Source: Rhodobacteraceae bacterium XHP0102 (GTDB lineage: Bacteria; Pseudomonadota; Alphaproteobacteria; Rhodobacterales; Rhodobacteraceae). From it: DNA of 64,000 nucleotides. This document shows positions 7,177-17,056 of the stretch, in pieces. A program made the position numbers and the translations under genes. The notes under the pieces are model-generated. The model saw only the letters and a program-made list of their open reading frames with translations, was not told where the DNA came from and did not search any database. How positions within the stretch are numbered: the first letter of the stretch is position 1; each line of letters starts with the position of its first letter. The stretch covers positions 493,501-557,500 of the forward strand of contig JAOWLD010000002.1 of NCBI GenBank assembly GCA_025751475.1, given 5' to 3'.

Positions 7177-7836
7177 ATGGCGCTTGGGGATATTCAGGCT
7201 GATATGGCGCGAATTTTGGCCGAAGCGGGGCGTGCGCCTGACGCGGCAAATTTAATCGCTGTCTCCAAAGTGCAACCCAATGCGCGGGTCAAGGCGGTGT
7301 TGGACGCGGGCCATCGCATCTTTGGCGAAAACCGCGTGCAAGAGGCACAAGGAAAATGGCCCGATTTCAAAGCCCAATTTGAGGGGATCGTCTTGCATCT
7401 CATCGGCCCGTTGCAAAGCAATAAGGTCCGACCCGCGATGGAGTTGTTTGACGCGATCCACACGGTCGACCGCGAAAAACTGGCCCGTCGCATTGCGGAT
7501 ATGGCCCAAGAATTAGGTCGCTGTCCCGATCTTTTCATTCAGGTCAACACAGGCGCCGAGCCGCAGAAGGCGGGCATCCTACCCAGTGAGGCGGATGAGT
7601 TCGTCAAAACGGTGCGCGCGATGGACCTGCCGCTGAAAGGTTTGATGTGCATCCCCCCCGTAGAGGAGGAACCAAGCCTTCATTTCGCGCTTCTGGCGAA
7701 ACTTGCCGCGCGCAATGGCTTGCAAGGTCTTTCCATGGGGATGAGCGCAGATTATGAAACGGCGCTGCGCCTTGGGGCAACACATATCCGGGTTGGTTCT
7801 GCCATTTTTGGGGAACGGGTCGCCCCTCAGGCGTAG
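7177..7836 (+). CDS. yggS: YggS/PROSC-family PLP homeostasis protein
   Basis: A 219-residue pyridoxal-phosphate-binding protein of the YggS/YBL036C family, with a single alanine-racemase-like TIM barrel and no known enzymatic activity. It buffers PLP and affects amino-acid balance. The PLP lysine is K31 in LIAVSKV. Further family signatures are FGENRVQEA, HLIGPLQSNK, QVNTG and SMGMSADYETA, the last being the phosphate-binding region. The start at 7177 is preferred over 7138 because GGTGAGGGT lies just ahead of it and 7138 falls inside the porin terminator. The 3' end overlaps the convergent L,D-transpeptidase by ten bases. Confidence 0.93.
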   Translation: MALGDIQADMARILAEAGRAPDAANLIAVSKVQPNARVKAVLDAGHRIFGENRVQEAQGKWPDFKAQFEGIVLHLIGPLQSNKVRPAMELFDAIHTVDREKLARRIADMAQELGRCPDLFIQVNTGAEPQKAGILPSEADEFVKTVRAMDLPLKGLMCIPPVEEEPSLHFALLAKLAARNGLQGLSMGMSADYETALRLGATHIRVGSAIFGERVAPQA

Positions 7837-8348
7837 GATTGCGCATCGCGCACAATCAGCCGTGTGCCATAGTCAATCCGCGCCGTGATCCAGCGCAAAT
7901 CGTCCCGTGCAAAGGCCACGCAGCCCTCGGTTGGATGGCCTGCGCGCCGCCATTGATGTATGAAAATCGCGGACCCGCGTCCCCGTTCTGCATAGGGCCA
8001 GTTCCAATCGGTGATCAGCACCAGATCATAGAGCGGGTCCGTGCGGCGCAATTTCTCGTGGCTGTGCGGATAGGGCGCGCGCACCATGAGGTTGTAATCT
8101 TCATCTTTTGGGTCATCCGACCACAGATCATTGAGGCCGATCTTTATGGCCCAATCACAGGGCCGCGCGATGCGGTCCGCCCGATAAAGGCATCCCACGA
8201 TGCCATGCACGCCCACGGGCGTGGCCCCATCCCCCTCGCGTTTGTTGCGGGTCATGCCGCCGCGACCGATGGTGCATGGAAAATACCTGCCTTTGAAAAA
8301 AGCCCCCGTCTGGGTGACGACCAAATCCGTGGCGCGTGGCTTTGTCAT
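7827..8348 (-). CDS. L,D-transpeptidase (YkuD) family protein
   Basis: A 173-residue COG3786-type YkuD-domain protein. The catalytic motif appears as FIHQW (H131), then HPTEGCVAF (H138 and nucleophile C143). The family cross-links peptidoglycan stems or attaches proteins to them. No signal peptide or membrane segment is visible at the N-terminus ([11 protein letters not shown]), which is common in this sub-family and leaves its compartment uncertain. The start codon overlaps the ribA stop codon by four bases (8345-8348), so the two are likely translated from one transcript. Confidence 0.88.
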   Translation of the reverse strand: MTKPRATDLVVTQTGAFFKGRYFPCTIGRGGMTRNKREGDGATPVGVHGIVGCLYRADRIARPCDWAIKIGLNDLWSDDPKDEDYNLMVRAPYPHSHEKLRRTDPLYDLVLITDWNWPYAERGRGSAIFIHQWRRAGHPTEGCVAFARDDLRWITARIDYGTRLIVRDAQSYA

Positions 8349-9442
8349 AACAAATGCCCCGATTTCGTGGCTTTGGTGGCAAGGTAATGCGCGTTATGCG
8401 CGTTTTGCCCAACTTTGAGCGCCACGCGTTCTGTCACCTGCACCCCTGATTGGCGCATCATCTCGACCTTGCGTGGGTTGTTGGTCAGCAGGCGCACCGC
8501 GCAAAACCCAAGTTTCTGCAACAATTCCGCACCAAGGCGGAAATCGCGCTCATCATCCTCGAACCCCAGACGGTGATTGGCCTCGACCGTGTCAAAACCC
8601 TGATCTTGGAGGCTATAGGCGCGCATCTTATTGGCCAGACCAATCCCACGCCCCTCTTGGTTGAGGTAGAGCAGGATACCCGCCCCCTCTTGGCCCATTT
8701 GCGCCAATGCCGCGTGAAGTTGCGGTCCGCAGTCGCATTTGAGACTGCCCAACACATCCCCTGTAAAACAGGCCGAATGCAGGCGCGCCAGAACAGGCTT
8801 GTCTCGGTCAGGGCGGCCAATTTCAATGGCGTAATGTTCGGCGCTGCCATCCTCGGGGCGAAAGACGTGCAGGCGCCCTGCCTCGGATGCGGCCATCGGC
8901 AGACGCGCGGCGGCAACCGCGTGAAAGGGCTGGCTTGCGGTCAGCTGTTCCCGTGCGACTGTGAAGGGCAGAACGGTCAGCCCATGTTCGCGCGCAAGGC
9001 TGGCCGCATCATCGCGGTAAACGCATAACATCGCGGGTAAAAGCTGTGCGGATTTGGCGAAGTGAATGGCCGTGCGTGCCTCATCCGCTGTGCCGTGCTC
9101 TGGTCCTTGTAGACTGTGAAACGGGCCTTTCATGGGGCGATCCAAATCATCCTTTGGATCGGCCAGTGCCTTGAGGATGCGGCTGCCTGCATCCTTGGGC
9201 AGCGCAATCCGTGCAATGTCCCCCTCGTATAGCGGCAGGTTCAAGGTGCGTGCCCGCCAGTCGGACAGCACGATAAAGGGCGCACCAAGGGCCCGGAATG
9301 TCTCCACGCGATCAGTGGTTGCGGTTTCAGAGGCCAAGCAGATCAACCCGCGCGCGCCATCCGCAAAGACGACAGGCAGACCCGCGCGCAAATCTGCGCG
9401 GGCGCGGGCTGCAATCTCGCTTGCGGTTGGGGCAAGGCTCAT
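8345..9442 (-). CDS. ribA: GTP cyclohydrolase II with degenerate N-terminal domain
   Basis: A 365-residue enzyme that opens GTP to 2,5-diamino-6-ribosylamino-pyrimidinone 5'-phosphate, the first step of riboflavin synthesis. The C-terminal half has the zinc site C225-x10-C236-x-C238 in [15 protein letters not shown], the catalytic NQEGRGIGL segment and the [10 protein letters not shown] substrate loop. The first ~165 residues resemble the DHBP synthase (RibB) fold but lack an obvious intact RibB active site. The protein is thus longer than the ~200-residue stand-alone RibA. The downstream L,D-transpeptidase gene overlaps it by four bases. The divergent gap to cenR is about 170 bases, and no FMN riboswitch was recognised there. 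Confidence 0.92.
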   Translation of the reverse strand: MSLAPTASEIAARARADLRAGLPVVFADGARGLICLASETATTDRVETFRALGAPFIVLSDWRARTLNLPLYEGDIARIALPKDAGSRILKALADPKDDLDRPMKGPFHSLQGPEHGTADEARTAIHFAKSAQLLPAMLCVYRDDAASLAREHGLTVLPFTVAREQLTASQPFHAVAAARLPMAASEAGRLHVFRPEDGSAEHYAIEIGRPDRDKPVLARLHSACFTGDVLGSLKCDCGPQLHAALAQMGQEGAGILLYLNQEGRGIGLANKMRAYSLQDQGFDTVEANHRLGFEDDERDFRLGAELLQKLGFCAVRLLTNNPRKVEMMRQSGVQVTERVALKVGQNAHNAHYLATKATKSGHLL

Positions 9443-9615
9443 TTCATGCGTCCTGTTTCTTCGGTCTGGCCTTTAGCTTTAGCGCCGATTGTCAGAATTT
9501 GAAACAATTGGCCAGAGATCAACACAGAGCCGTGAGGATATTTTTCAAACCCTTTTCAAATGCGCTATATCACACCCATGTGAGAGGGGCATTATTTTGC
9601 CTTTGGAGGGCTGAC

Positions 9616-10302
9616 ATGGCGAACCTGAAAAAAATCCTACTTGTCGATGATGATGAAGATATCCGCGAGGCGTTGTCCGAACAGCTTGTGATGACTGAGG
9701 ATTTCGATGTGTTCGAGGCGGGCACAGGCGCGCAGGCGATGGTAAAGGCCAAACAGGAGATTTACGATCTGGTGATCCTTGATGTGGGTCTGCCCGACAC
9801 CGATGGTCGTGATTTGTGCCGCCTGATGCGCAAGCAAGGGATCAAATGCCCGATCATTATGTTGACGGGCCATGACAGCGATGCTGATACGATTTTGGGC
9901 CTTGATGCGGGCGCGAATGATTATGTCACCAAGCCGTTCAAATTCTCGGTGCTGCAGGCCCGTATTCGCGCGCAATTGCGCCAACATGAACAATCCGAAG
10001 ATGCGATTTTCCAACTTGGGCCTTACACGTTCAAGCCCGCGATGAAATTGCTGGAGACGGAAGATAAAAAGAAAATCCGTCTGACGGAAAAGGAAACCAA
10101 TATCCTCAAATTCCTCTACCGCGCACAAGAAAATGTGGTGGCGCGTGATGTGCTGCTGCACGAAGTCTGGGGCTATAATGCGGGGGTCACCACGCATACG
10201 TTGGAAACGCATATCTATCGTTTGCGCCAAAAGATCGAACCCGATCCCAGTAATGTGCAGCTGCTGGTGACCGAAGGCGGGGGCTATCGTCTGGTCGCCT
10301 GA
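9616..10302 (+). CDS. cenR: OmpR-family response regulator, CenR-like
   Basis: A 228-residue two-component regulator. The receiver domain has the acidic cluster at D11-D13, phosphoacceptor D56 in LVILDVGLP and K106 in YVTKPF. A winged-helix DNA-binding domain covers about residues 130-225 (LTEKETNILKFLYRA, THTLETHIYRLRQKI). The sequence, especially MANLKKILLVDDDEDIREAL, resembles CenR, the envelope and cell-division regulator essential in Caulobacter and Rhodobacter. This assignment is by recollection of the family. No histidine kinase is adjacent, as is usual for CenR. The ATG at 9616 follows TTGGAGGG; the frame is open far upstream but without signals. A terminator follows. Confidence 0.85.
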   Translation: MANLKKILLVDDDEDIREALSEQLVMTEDFDVFEAGTGAQAMVKAKQEIYDLVILDVGLPDTDGRDLCRLMRKQGIKCPIIMLTGHDSDADTILGLDAGANDYVTKPFKFSVLQARIRAQLRQHEQSEDAIFQLGPYTFKPAMKLLETEDKKKIRLTEKETNILKFLYRAQENVVARDVLLHEVWGYNAGVTTHTLETHIYRLRQKIEPDPSNVQLLVTEGGGYRLVA

Positions 10303-10394
10303 TTTGGCATCGCTTTTGCAATTACACCTGTGCACGGGGAACCTTGCGGGGATACCCAAGCCCCGCACCCCCCGTGGTTTCTCCCTGTTGGACT

Positions 10395-10422
10395 GGCCCC
10401 TGCATCAGCAGGGGCCTTTTTT
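10395..10422 (+). terminator. Rho-independent terminator after cenR
   Basis: GGCCCCTGC at 10395-10403, an ATCA loop and GCAGGGGCC at 10408-10416 form a 9-bp perfect stem followed by six T residues. It sits between cenR and xthA and separates their transcripts. Confidence 0.9.
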
Positions 10423-10495
10423 CTGTCATCGTTGCATTGCACCACGCCCCCCAAGCCCTTAGGAGGGGAGTGGTTTCCTCAAGAGGTATGGAAAA

Positions 10496-11284
10496 ATGGC
10501 GTTTACACTTGCGACATGGAACATCAATTCGGTGCGGTTGCGCGAGGATTTGGTGCTGAAATTGCTGCGCGAGGAAGCGCCAGATGTCCTGTGCCTGCAA
10601 GAATGCAAAAGCCCCGTTGAGAAAATCCCGACCGAAGGTTTCGCGGCGCTGGGCTATACCCACATGGTTGCGCGTGGGCAGAAGGGCTATAATGGCGTGG
10701 CCATCCTTTCGAAATTGCCGCTCGAGGAGGCGGGCGCACGGGATTGGGCGGGGCTGGGTCATGCCCGCCATGTGGCCGCGCGGCTTCCCAATGGGGTGGT
10801 GATCCATAATTTCTACATCCCCGCAGGGGGGGATATCGCTGATCGTGAGGTCAACGAAAAATTTGGCCAGAAACTCGATTTCCTGACTGAGATGCGCGAT
10901 GCGTTTCACGCGGATGCACCGCAAAAATCGATCCTTGTGGGGGATTTGAACATTGCACCGCGTGAAGATGATGTCTGGAGTCATAAGGCGCTTTTGAAGG
11001 TGGTCAGCCATACACCCATTGAGGTGGAGCATCTCGCCCAAGTGCAGGACGCGGGCGCGTGGGTGGATGTCACCCGCAAGGATATTCCTCAGGGCTTGCT
11101 CTACAGTTGGTGGTCTTATCGCGCGCGCGATTGGGACGAGGCCGATAAAGGCCGCCGTTTGGATCATATTTGGGCCACGGCAGATATCGCCAACGCCACC
11201 CATTCAAGCCGGGTCTTGCGCGCGGCGCGCGGGTGGGAACAACCTTCGGATCACGCCCCTGTATTTGCGACAATTGACCTCTGA
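10496..11284 (+). CDS. xthA: Exodeoxyribonuclease III
   Basis: A 262-residue Mg-dependent AP endonuclease and 3'-exonuclease of base-excision repair, with the expected ~265-residue length. The endonuclease/exonuclease/phosphatase signatures are complete: WNINSVR at the N-terminus, the metal-binding glutamate in LCLQECK, GYNGVAILSK, the NFYIPAGGD loop, VGDLNIAP with the catalytic Asp-Asn pair, RLDHIWA, and the terminal PSDHAPV with the catalytic Asp-His. The ATG at 10496 follows an AAGAGG site. It is transcribed alone between the cenR terminator and the thioredoxin-like gene. Confidence 0.95.
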   Translation: MAFTLATWNINSVRLREDLVLKLLREEAPDVLCLQECKSPVEKIPTEGFAALGYTHMVARGQKGYNGVAILSKLPLEEAGARDWAGLGHARHVAARLPNGVVIHNFYIPAGGDIADREVNEKFGQKLDFLTEMRDAFHADAPQKSILVGDLNIAPREDDVWSHKALLKVVSHTPIEVEHLAQVQDAGAWVDVTRKDIPQGLLYSWWSYRARDWDEADKGRRLDHIWATADIANATHSSRVLRAARGWEQPSDHAPVFATIDL

Positions 11285-11355
11285 CCCCTTGGAGAATGCG
11301 CCCGAAGCGCGCATATAATGGCTTGCGCGCAGTCCCATCAGTGACGGAGAAATAA

Positions 11356-12258
11356 ATGTTGGAATTCGGTCAAGCACAGCCCGCAGGCGCGGATGTCATC
11401 AAAGATGTCACCGATCAGACCTTTATGGCCGATGTGGTTGAGGCCAGCCGCGAGGTGCCTGTCATCGTAGATTTCTGGGCGCCGTGGTGCGGCCCCTGCA
11501 AGACGCTTGGTCCACAGCTTGAGGCGGCGGTGCAGGCCAAGAAGGGCGCGGTGCGCATGGCTAAGGTCAATGTCGATGAAAACCAGATGGTCGCGGGCCA
11601 ATTGCAGGTGCAATCCATTCCGACCGTTTACGCCTTCTGGCAAGGGCAACCTGTCGATGGGTTCCAAGGGGCTTTGTCGCAGGGCGATGTGCAGCGCTTT
11701 GTCGAAAAAATTGCAAGCCTTGCGGGGGATGGTGGCTTGGGCGAGGCGCTTGAGGCTGCCGAAGAAATGCTTGGGCAAGGTGCGGTGGCGGATGCGGCGC
11801 AGACCTTTGCCGCGATTTTGGGCGAGGAGCCTGAAAATGCCGCTGCGATGGGTGGCCTTGCGCGCGCTCATATCGCGATGGGTGATTTGGACACGGCTGA
11901 GGCCTTGTTGAACAACGCGGCCCCTGCAATTGCCACAGCGCCCGAGATTGAGGCCGCGCGTGCGCAGATCGCGTTGGCCCGCCAAGCTGATGAGGCAGGC
12001 CCGTTGGCCGAATTGCAGGCCGCCTCGGCAGCCAATCCAGATGACCTTCAAGCGCGGTTTGATTATGCCAAGGCACTTTATGCCGCAGGGCAGGTCGAAG
12101 CGGCGATTGATGAATTGTTGGAGTTATTCCGCCGAGATCGCGATTGGAACGAGGGCGCGGCCAAGGCGCAGCTTTTCACGATTTTTGAGGCTTTGAAACC
12201 AACAGACCCGCTGGTGCAAAAGGGTCGCCGAAGATTGTCATCAATGATATTTGCCTGA
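11356..12258 (+). CDS. Thioredoxin-TPR co-chaperone, CnoX/YbbN-like
   Basis: A 300-residue cytoplasmic protein. The N-terminal thioredoxin domain (residues ~12-120) has an intact WCGPC active site at C45 and C48 and a cis-proline segment SIPTVYAF. The remaining ~180 residues form TPR-like helices (GLARAHIAMGDLDTAEALL and FDYAKALYAAGQVEAAIDEL). This is the CnoX architecture, which in E. coli protects and hands clients to GroEL and DnaK under hypochlorite stress. The E. coli protein has lost the CxxC redox pair, while this one keeps it, as in Caulobacter. GGAG-type translation signals precede the ATG. The Lon-N gene follows on the same strand within about 30 bases. Confidence 0.9.
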   Translation: MLEFGQAQPAGADVIKDVTDQTFMADVVEASREVPVIVDFWAPWCGPCKTLGPQLEAAVQAKKGAVRMAKVNVDENQMVAGQLQVQSIPTVYAFWQGQPVDGFQGALSQGDVQRFVEKIASLAGDGGLGEALEAAEEMLGQGAVADAAQTFAAILGEEPENAAAMGGLARAHIAMGDLDTAEALLNNAAPAIATAPEIEAARAQIALARQADEAGPLAELQAASAANPDDLQARFDYAKALYAAGQVEAAIDELLELFRRDRDWNEGAAKAQLFTIFEALKPTDPLVQKGRRRLSSMIFA

Positions 12259-12285
12259 TCGTCTTTGGCCGCTATTTACTTGCGT

Positions 12286-12933
12286 ATGATCCATCATAGC
12301 GACCTGCCTGATACCATCCCGCTGTTCCCGCTTCCGGGCGCTTTGCTGTTGCCACGGGCGCGACTGCCCTTGCATATATTTGAGCCGCGATATCTGGCCA
12401 TGCTGCAAGATTGTATGCGCACGCCTGACCGTTTGATCGGTATGATCCAACCGCTTGAAGTGCCTAAAGGCAGTGCCAAGCGGCTGCACAGCATTGGCTG
12501 TGCAGGCCGTTTGACGCAGTTCTCAGAAACCGAAGATGGCCGGTATATGATTACCCTCACGGGAATTTCACGCTTCAGGTTGCAGCGCGAACAATCGGGT
12601 TTCACCCCGTATCTCAAGGGGGATGTTGATTGGACGGGGTTTGAGCATGATTTGGGCAAAGCTGAACAAGATCCAGGCTTCGCCCGGCCTGATTTTATGG
12701 ATTTGCTTGGTCGATATTTCGCGGCCATGTCGCTTTCGACCGATTGGGACAGCATGAAGGACGCAGAGGAAGAATTGCTGATCAATTCCCTGTCCATGCT
12801 CTGTCCATTTGAGCCTGAGGAAAAGCAAGCCCTGCTAGAGGCCCCTTCCTTGAGCACGCGGCGTGAAACTTTGGTCACCTTGATCGAATTTGCTCTGCGG
12901 GGTGGCAGCGCATCGGACGAGGCGTTGCAATGA
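12286..12933 (+). CDS. LON peptidase substrate-binding domain protein
   Basis: A 215-residue protein consisting of only the N-terminal (PUA-like) substrate-binding domain of Lon protease, with no ATPase or protease part. The family signature is clear: [19 protein letters not shown] then [11 protein letters not shown]. Its role in bacteria is not settled; binding of unfolded or regulatory proteins is presumed. The ATG at 12286 is preferred because the homologous region begins right after it. A TTG at 12265 would add seven residues. The stop codon overlaps the start of the Trm112-like gene by four bases, so they are coupled. Confidence 0.85.
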   Translation: MIHHSDLPDTIPLFPLPGALLLPRARLPLHIFEPRYLAMLQDCMRTPDRLIGMIQPLEVPKGSAKRLHSIGCAGRLTQFSETEDGRYMITLTGISRFRLQREQSGFTPYLKGDVDWTGFEHDLGKAEQDPGFARPDFMDLLGRYFAAMSLSTDWDSMKDAEEELLINSLSMLCPFEPEEKQALLEAPSLSTRRETLVTLIEFALRGGSASDEALQ

Positions 12934-13118
12934 CCGAGGCAAGCCCCGTCTTTGATCGCCGTATGCTTGAGGCTTTGGTTTGCCCGCTGACCAAGGGCAG
13001 TTTGCGCTACAATGCAGAGCGGCAGGAGCTTGTTTCTGAGCGGGCCAAACTGGCCTTTCCGATTAAAGAGGGCATCCCGATCATGTTGGAACACGAGGCC
13101 CGCCCAGTGGAGGATTAA
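12930..13118 (+). CDS. Trm112-like family protein
   Basis: A 62-residue Trm112p-like/DUF343 protein. The recognisable core is [16 protein letters not shown] followed by [11 protein letters not shown]. Eukaryotic and archaeal Trm112 are zinc-binding activators of methyltransferases. Bacterial copies are usually shorter and often have incomplete zinc ligands; here a single cysteine of the site (VCPL) is visible, so zinc binding is doubtful. Translation is coupled to the Lon-N gene through an ATGA overlap. The stop codon shares TTAA with the convergent hydroxylase gene. Confidence 0.85.
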   Translation: MTEASPVFDRRMLEALVCPLTKGSLRYNAERQELVSERAKLAFPIKEGIPIMLEHEARPVED

Positions 13119-14341
13119 AACCTCTCCCCTTGCAGAAGCTTCGGCATATCCCCTGCGAGACCAGCGGCTTGGCGCATGAATCCGCGCCGAAGGGCAGGGG
13201 TTGCGCTGACCACACCCATGCCGAAATCTCGGATCAAGCGCAGTGCGGGGTTGTCGTTTGAGAACAGGCGGTTGACCGTATCCATCCCCAATGCCAACGC
13301 GGTTGTGTCAAAGCGCCGCCATTGTTGGTAGCGATCCAGCACCAGTTCCGAGGTGATATCCTCGCCACGAATGCGGGCCTCATGCAGCACTTCGGCCAAG
13401 GCCCCGACATCGCGTAAGCCAAGGTTCAGGCCTTGCCCCGCAATCGGATGCACCCCGTGGGCGGCATCCCCGACAAGCGCCAAGCGCGGCCCGATGAACC
13501 GCTCGGCAAGGGTCAATTTCAACGGATAGCTGAAGCGCACCCCCGCAAGTTCAATCTCCCCCAAAAAATCACCAAAGGCTGGGCGCAACGCGGCCAGAAA
13601 CTCGGCATCCGTGCCCCGCGCTATTTGCGCGGCGCGCTGTGTTTTTTCGCTCCAGACGATTGAGGCGCGATTGCCAGGCAGGGGCAGGATGGCCAATGGC
13701 CCAGCGGGCATGAAAAATTGATGCGCGATCCCGTGATGGGGCAATTCATGCGCCACGGCACAGACAAGGGCGGTTTGCCCATAATCCCACCCTTGCCGGC
13801 GAATGCCAGCGCGCGCGGCCACGCCCGAGGTGCGACCATCCGCGCCCACCAGAAGCCGCGCCTGCAAGCGCCGACCATCAGCCAATGTCACTTCCGCAGC
13901 GGCCCCAGAGGTGCTTTGATCCACCACCGTGCTATCGCTGAGATGTGTGATCATATCGCTGGCCTCCATTGCCGCGATCAAGGCGCGGCGCAGGTAGCGA
14001 TCTTCCAACATATAGCCCATAGGGCCTTCTTCCATCTCGGCGGCTTGGAAGTGCAGGAATTGCGGCGCGGCCCCGCGCCCCGCATGGCCGTCTGAGGCTT
14101 TGATCTCGGAAATGGCTTGGGCCTGATCCGCAACACTGTCCCAAATCCCAAGGGCCGCGAGCATCTTTTGGGACGCGCGCGCCAAGGCATAGGCGCGCCC
14201 ATCGAAATCATCCGCTTCGCGCTTAGGGCGCGCATTGGCATCGATTACGGTGCTGCGAAAGCCTGCCTGTGCAAGCGCCAAGGCCAAGGTGGGGCCGTTA
14301 AGCCCGCCGCCTACGATCAAGATGTCGGTGTCATATGTCAT
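13115..14341 (-). CDS. UbiH/UbiF-type FAD-dependent hydroxylase
   Basis: A 408-residue aromatic hydroxylase of the UbiH/UbiF/COQ6 group, likely adding a hydroxyl group to the ubiquinone ring. The N-terminal FAD dinucleotide-binding motif is [17 protein letters not shown]. The middle [15 protein letters not shown] (DG motif) and the C-terminal [18 protein letters not shown] are complete. The length fits the family (~400). The start at MTYDTD (14341) is chosen by homology; MPHM at 14350 is possible, and longer readings run into the divergent amidase gene. Which ring position it modifies cannot be told from the sequence. Confidence 0.88.
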   Translation of the reverse strand: MTYDTDILIVGGGLNGPTLALALAQAGFRSTVIDANARPKREADDFDGRAYALARASQKMLAALGIWDSVADQAQAISEIKASDGHAGRGAAPQFLHFQAAEMEEGPMGYMLEDRYLRRALIAAMEASDMITHLSDSTVVDQSTSGAAAEVTLADGRRLQARLLVGADGRTSGVAARAGIRRQGWDYGQTALVCAVAHELPHHGIAHQFFMPAGPLAILPLPGNRASIVWSEKTQRAAQIARGTDAEFLAALRPAFGDFLGEIELAGVRFSYPLKLTLAERFIGPRLALVGDAAHGVHPIAGQGLNLGLRDVGALAEVLHEARIRGEDITSELVLDRYQQWRRFDTTALALGMDTVNRLFSNDNPALRLIRDFGMGVVSATPALRRGFMRQAAGLAGDMPKLLQGERF

Positions 14342-14432
14342 GTGAGGCATGATGGGCCAATTTATGGAATTGTCCACGCGGCATAGCGTCATTACTCTGG
14401 CCCTGCGAGACAAAAGCGGCGAGGGCAGGAAG

Positions 14433-15785
14433 ATGCGCGAATGGTTGACACGCACGGCAAGTGAACAGGGGCGCGCAATCGGGGAAGGTGCGCTTGATCC
14501 TGTGGCATTGACGGAAGGCTATCTTGCGGCGATCAAGGCTGATCCGCGTGGGACACGCATTTATGCGCGTCTGATGGAAAACCGTGCTTTGGCCGAGGCT
14601 GAGGCGGCGCGGGTGCGCGCCAAACAGGGCGTGCGGCGCGGGGTTTTGGACGGGGTGCCTGTATCTTGGAAAGATCTGTTCGACAGCGCCAATGTGGCAA
14701 CGGAGGCCAGCTCGCGCTTGCTTGAAGGTCGCGTGCCAGATCGTGATGCCGATGTGTTGGCGCGTGCTGCCGCGGGGGGGATGGTGGCCCTTGGCAAGAC
14801 CCATATGTCCGAACTGGCCTTTTCGGGCCTTGGCCTAAACCCGATGTTCGGGGTGGGTCTAGACCCGTTGCCCGCCACACCGCCCAATATCAATGATCCA
14901 GACGCCGTGCCTGGTGGATCAAGCTCGGGCGCTGCGGCGTCCGTGGCCTTTGGATTGGCTGCCGCTGCGATTGGCTCTGACACGGGCGGTTCGGTGCGCG
15001 TGCCTGCGGCGTTCAATGACTTGGTTGGTTTGAAAACAAGCCATGGCCGCCTCTCCAATCTAGGGGTTGTCCCGCTTTGCGCCAAATTTGATACGGTCGG
15101 CCCATTGGCGCGCTCGGTTGAGGATTGCGCGGAGATTTTTGCGCTTCTGGCGGGGGAGCGGACGGTTGATTTAAAAAACGCAACACTTCAAGGGCGGCGC
15201 TTCTTGATCATCGACCCTTACGCAGAGGATGCGCGTGATGCGCCCGCGCAAGGATTTGCGCGCGCCGTGGAGGCGTTCCAAGCAGCAGGGGTGCGGATCT
15301 CGCGGGCCACATCGCCTGCTTTGGATGCGGCCATGGCGCTGTCGCCCGTGCTTTTTGCGACAGAAGCCTATGCGACATGGCGTGAGGTGATCGAGGCCAG
15401 TCCTGAAAAGATGTTCGGCCCGATTTTGCAAAGATTTCGCGGTGGGGCGGAAGTTTTGGCAAGTGATTACATCGCCGCTTGGCAGAAGCTTGAGGCTTTG
15501 CGCGAAGATTTTCACCGTGAAACGGCAGGATATGACGCGGTGATTGCCCCAACAGTGCCGATCCTGCCGCCCAACATCACAAGGCTGATGGAGGATGAGG
15601 CCTATTACGTCACCGAAAACCTGCTGTGTTTGCGCAACACGCGCATCGGCAACTTGATGGGGTCTTGTGGGCTGACGCTGCCCACGGGTGTCCCATCCAC
15701 TGGGGTGATGCTGTTGTGCCCTGCGGGGCATGAGGCGCGGCTTTTGCGGCTTGGCGCTGCTGCCGAGATCGCATTGCGCGGGTAA
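14433..15785 (+). CDS. Amidase signature family enzyme
   Basis: A 450-residue amidase-signature hydrolase. The Ser-cisSer-Lys catalytic set is visible as K80 in VSWKDLF, the serine cluster GGSSSG at 161-166 and the nucleophile S187 in GSDTGGSVR. The family hydrolyses amide bonds of many small molecules, and GatA shares the fold. This is not GatA, because no gatB or gatC is adjacent and the C-terminal part differs. The substrate is unknown. The ATG at 14433 follows GAGGGCAGGAAG; an upstream extension to 14349 would overlap the divergent hydroxylase gene. Confidence 0.88.
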   Translation: MREWLTRTASEQGRAIGEGALDPVALTEGYLAAIKADPRGTRIYARLMENRALAEAEAARVRAKQGVRRGVLDGVPVSWKDLFDSANVATEASSRLLEGRVPDRDADVLARAAAGGMVALGKTHMSELAFSGLGLNPMFGVGLDPLPATPPNINDPDAVPGGSSSGAAASVAFGLAAAAIGSDTGGSVRVPAAFNDLVGLKTSHGRLSNLGVVPLCAKFDTVGPLARSVEDCAEIFALLAGERTVDLKNATLQGRRFLIIDPYAEDARDAPAQGFARAVEAFQAAGVRISRATSPALDAAMALSPVLFATEAYATWREVIEASPEKMFGPILQRFRGGAEVLASDYIAAWQKLEALREDFHRETAGYDAVIAPTVPILPPNITRLMEDEAYYVTENLLCLRNTRIGNLMGSCGLTLPTGVPSTGVMLLCPAGHEARLLRLGAAAEIALRG

Positions 15786-15866
15786 TCCTTTTTCTGGACC
15801 TTTGCGCCATAAGAGGTTAATTTGGCCTGTAAAGGGGCGAAAACAGACCCCGAAATTGAGGCAGTC

Positions 15867-17048
15867 ATGGTGTTTCCCGAGCGGTTTTCGAACCTGCCAG
15901 AATACGCCTTTCCGCGGTTGCGGAAATTGCTCGACGTCCATCAGCCGGGCGGCGATCCCATTAATATGTCTATTGGGGAACCACGCCACCCGTTTCCCGA
16001 TGTTGTGGGCCGTGCAATTTCCGAGGTGCTTGAGGGTTTTGGGCGCTACCCCCCGAACGAGGGCAGCGAGGTCTTGCGTGTAGCCATCGTGAACTGGATC
16101 GCGCGGCGCTACGGTGTCAGCCTTGATGCAGATCAGAATATTCTGGCCCTCAATGGCACGCGCGAAGGCTTGTTCAACGCGGCTCTTGCGCTTGGGGTTG
16201 AGCAAAAAGCGGGGCAAAAGCCAGCCGTTTTGATGCCAAACCCGTTTTATCAGGTCTATGCGGTGGCCAGTCTCGCGATTAATGCAGAGCCGATTTACGT
16301 GCCTGCAACCGCTGAAACGGGCCATTTGCCAGATTATGCCGCGCTGCCCACAGCCCTTCTGGATCGCGTGACCATTGCCTATCTCTGTTCGCCCGCAAAT
16401 CCGCAAGGCGCGGTTGCCAGCCGCGCCTATTGGCGTGATTTGATTGCTTTGGCGGAAAAGCATGATTTCCGCATTTTCGCGGATGAATGCTACAGCGAAA
16501 TCTACCGTGACACCCCGCCTGTGGGTGCCTTGGAAGTGGCGCATGAAATGGGCGCAGACCCTGATCGGGTGGTTGTGTTTCATTCTCTGTCGAAACGCTC
16601 AAACCTGCCAGGGCTGCGGTCAGGGTTTGCGGCATCGGGCGCGGGCAATATTGCCGCGATGAAGCAATTGAAAAACTACACGGGCGCGCCCCTTCCCTTG
16701 CCCCTGCAAGCGGCAGCGGCGTGTGTTTGGGACGATGAGGCGCACGTGGTGGAAAATCGCGCGATTTATCGCCGCAAATACCAAATGGCGGATGAGATTT
16801 TTGGCGATGTCGCGGGGTATCAGCCGCTAGAAGCGGGATTTTTCCTGTGGTTGCCTGTCGAAAATGATGAGGCCGCAGCATTGCAGTTGTGGCGCGAGGC
16901 AGGCGTGCGCTGCCTGCCTGGATCGTATTTGTCGCGCGCTGTGGAGGGTCAGGCCATAGGCCAAGACCGCCTGCGCGTGGCCTTGGTTGCAGAAGAACAA
17001 GAATTGCAGCGCGGGCTTTTGCGCCTGCATGGCTGTTTGTATCAGTGA
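15867..17048 (+). CDS. Class I/II PLP aminotransferase, DapC-like
   Basis: A 393-residue fold-type I aminotransferase. Family features are the N-terminal INMSIGEPRHPFPD, the LNGTREGLFNAALALG cofactor-phosphate loop, IADECYSEIY-like FADECYSEIY, and the PLP lysine in SLSKRSNLPGLRSGF. The closest group I recognise is the succinyldiaminopimelate transaminase/aspartate aminotransferase-like set, so a role in lysine and diaminopimelate synthesis is plausible but not certain. The start at 15867 matches the conserved MVFPERFSNLPEYAF; the frame is open back to a TTG at 15822. ftsK begins eight bases after the stop codon. Confidence 0.85.
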   Translation: MVFPERFSNLPEYAFPRLRKLLDVHQPGGDPINMSIGEPRHPFPDVVGRAISEVLEGFGRYPPNEGSEVLRVAIVNWIARRYGVSLDADQNILALNGTREGLFNAALALGVEQKAGQKPAVLMPNPFYQVYAVASLAINAEPIYVPATAETGHLPDYAALPTALLDRVTIAYLCSPANPQGAVASRAYWRDLIALAEKHDFRIFADECYSEIYRDTPPVGALEVAHEMGADPDRVVVFHSLSKRSNLPGLRSGFAASGAGNIAAMKQLKNYTGAPLPLPLQAAAACVWDDEAHVVENRAIYRRKYQMADEIFGDVAGYQPLEAGFFLWLPVENDEAAALQLWREAGVRCLPGSYLSRAVEGQAIGQDRLRVALVAEEQELQRGLLRLHGCLYQ

Positions 17049-17056
17049 GGTAAAGC

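Noticed and set aside
9443..9615. An FMN riboswitch upstream of ribA
   Set aside because: The conserved AGGGGC and related RFN-element sequences are not visible in the divergent gap.
15171..16583. A 470-residue open frame on the minus strand across the amidase and aminotransferase genes
   Set aside because: It is antisense to two well-supported genes, has cysteine- and histidine-rich random composition, and no family motif or ribosome site.
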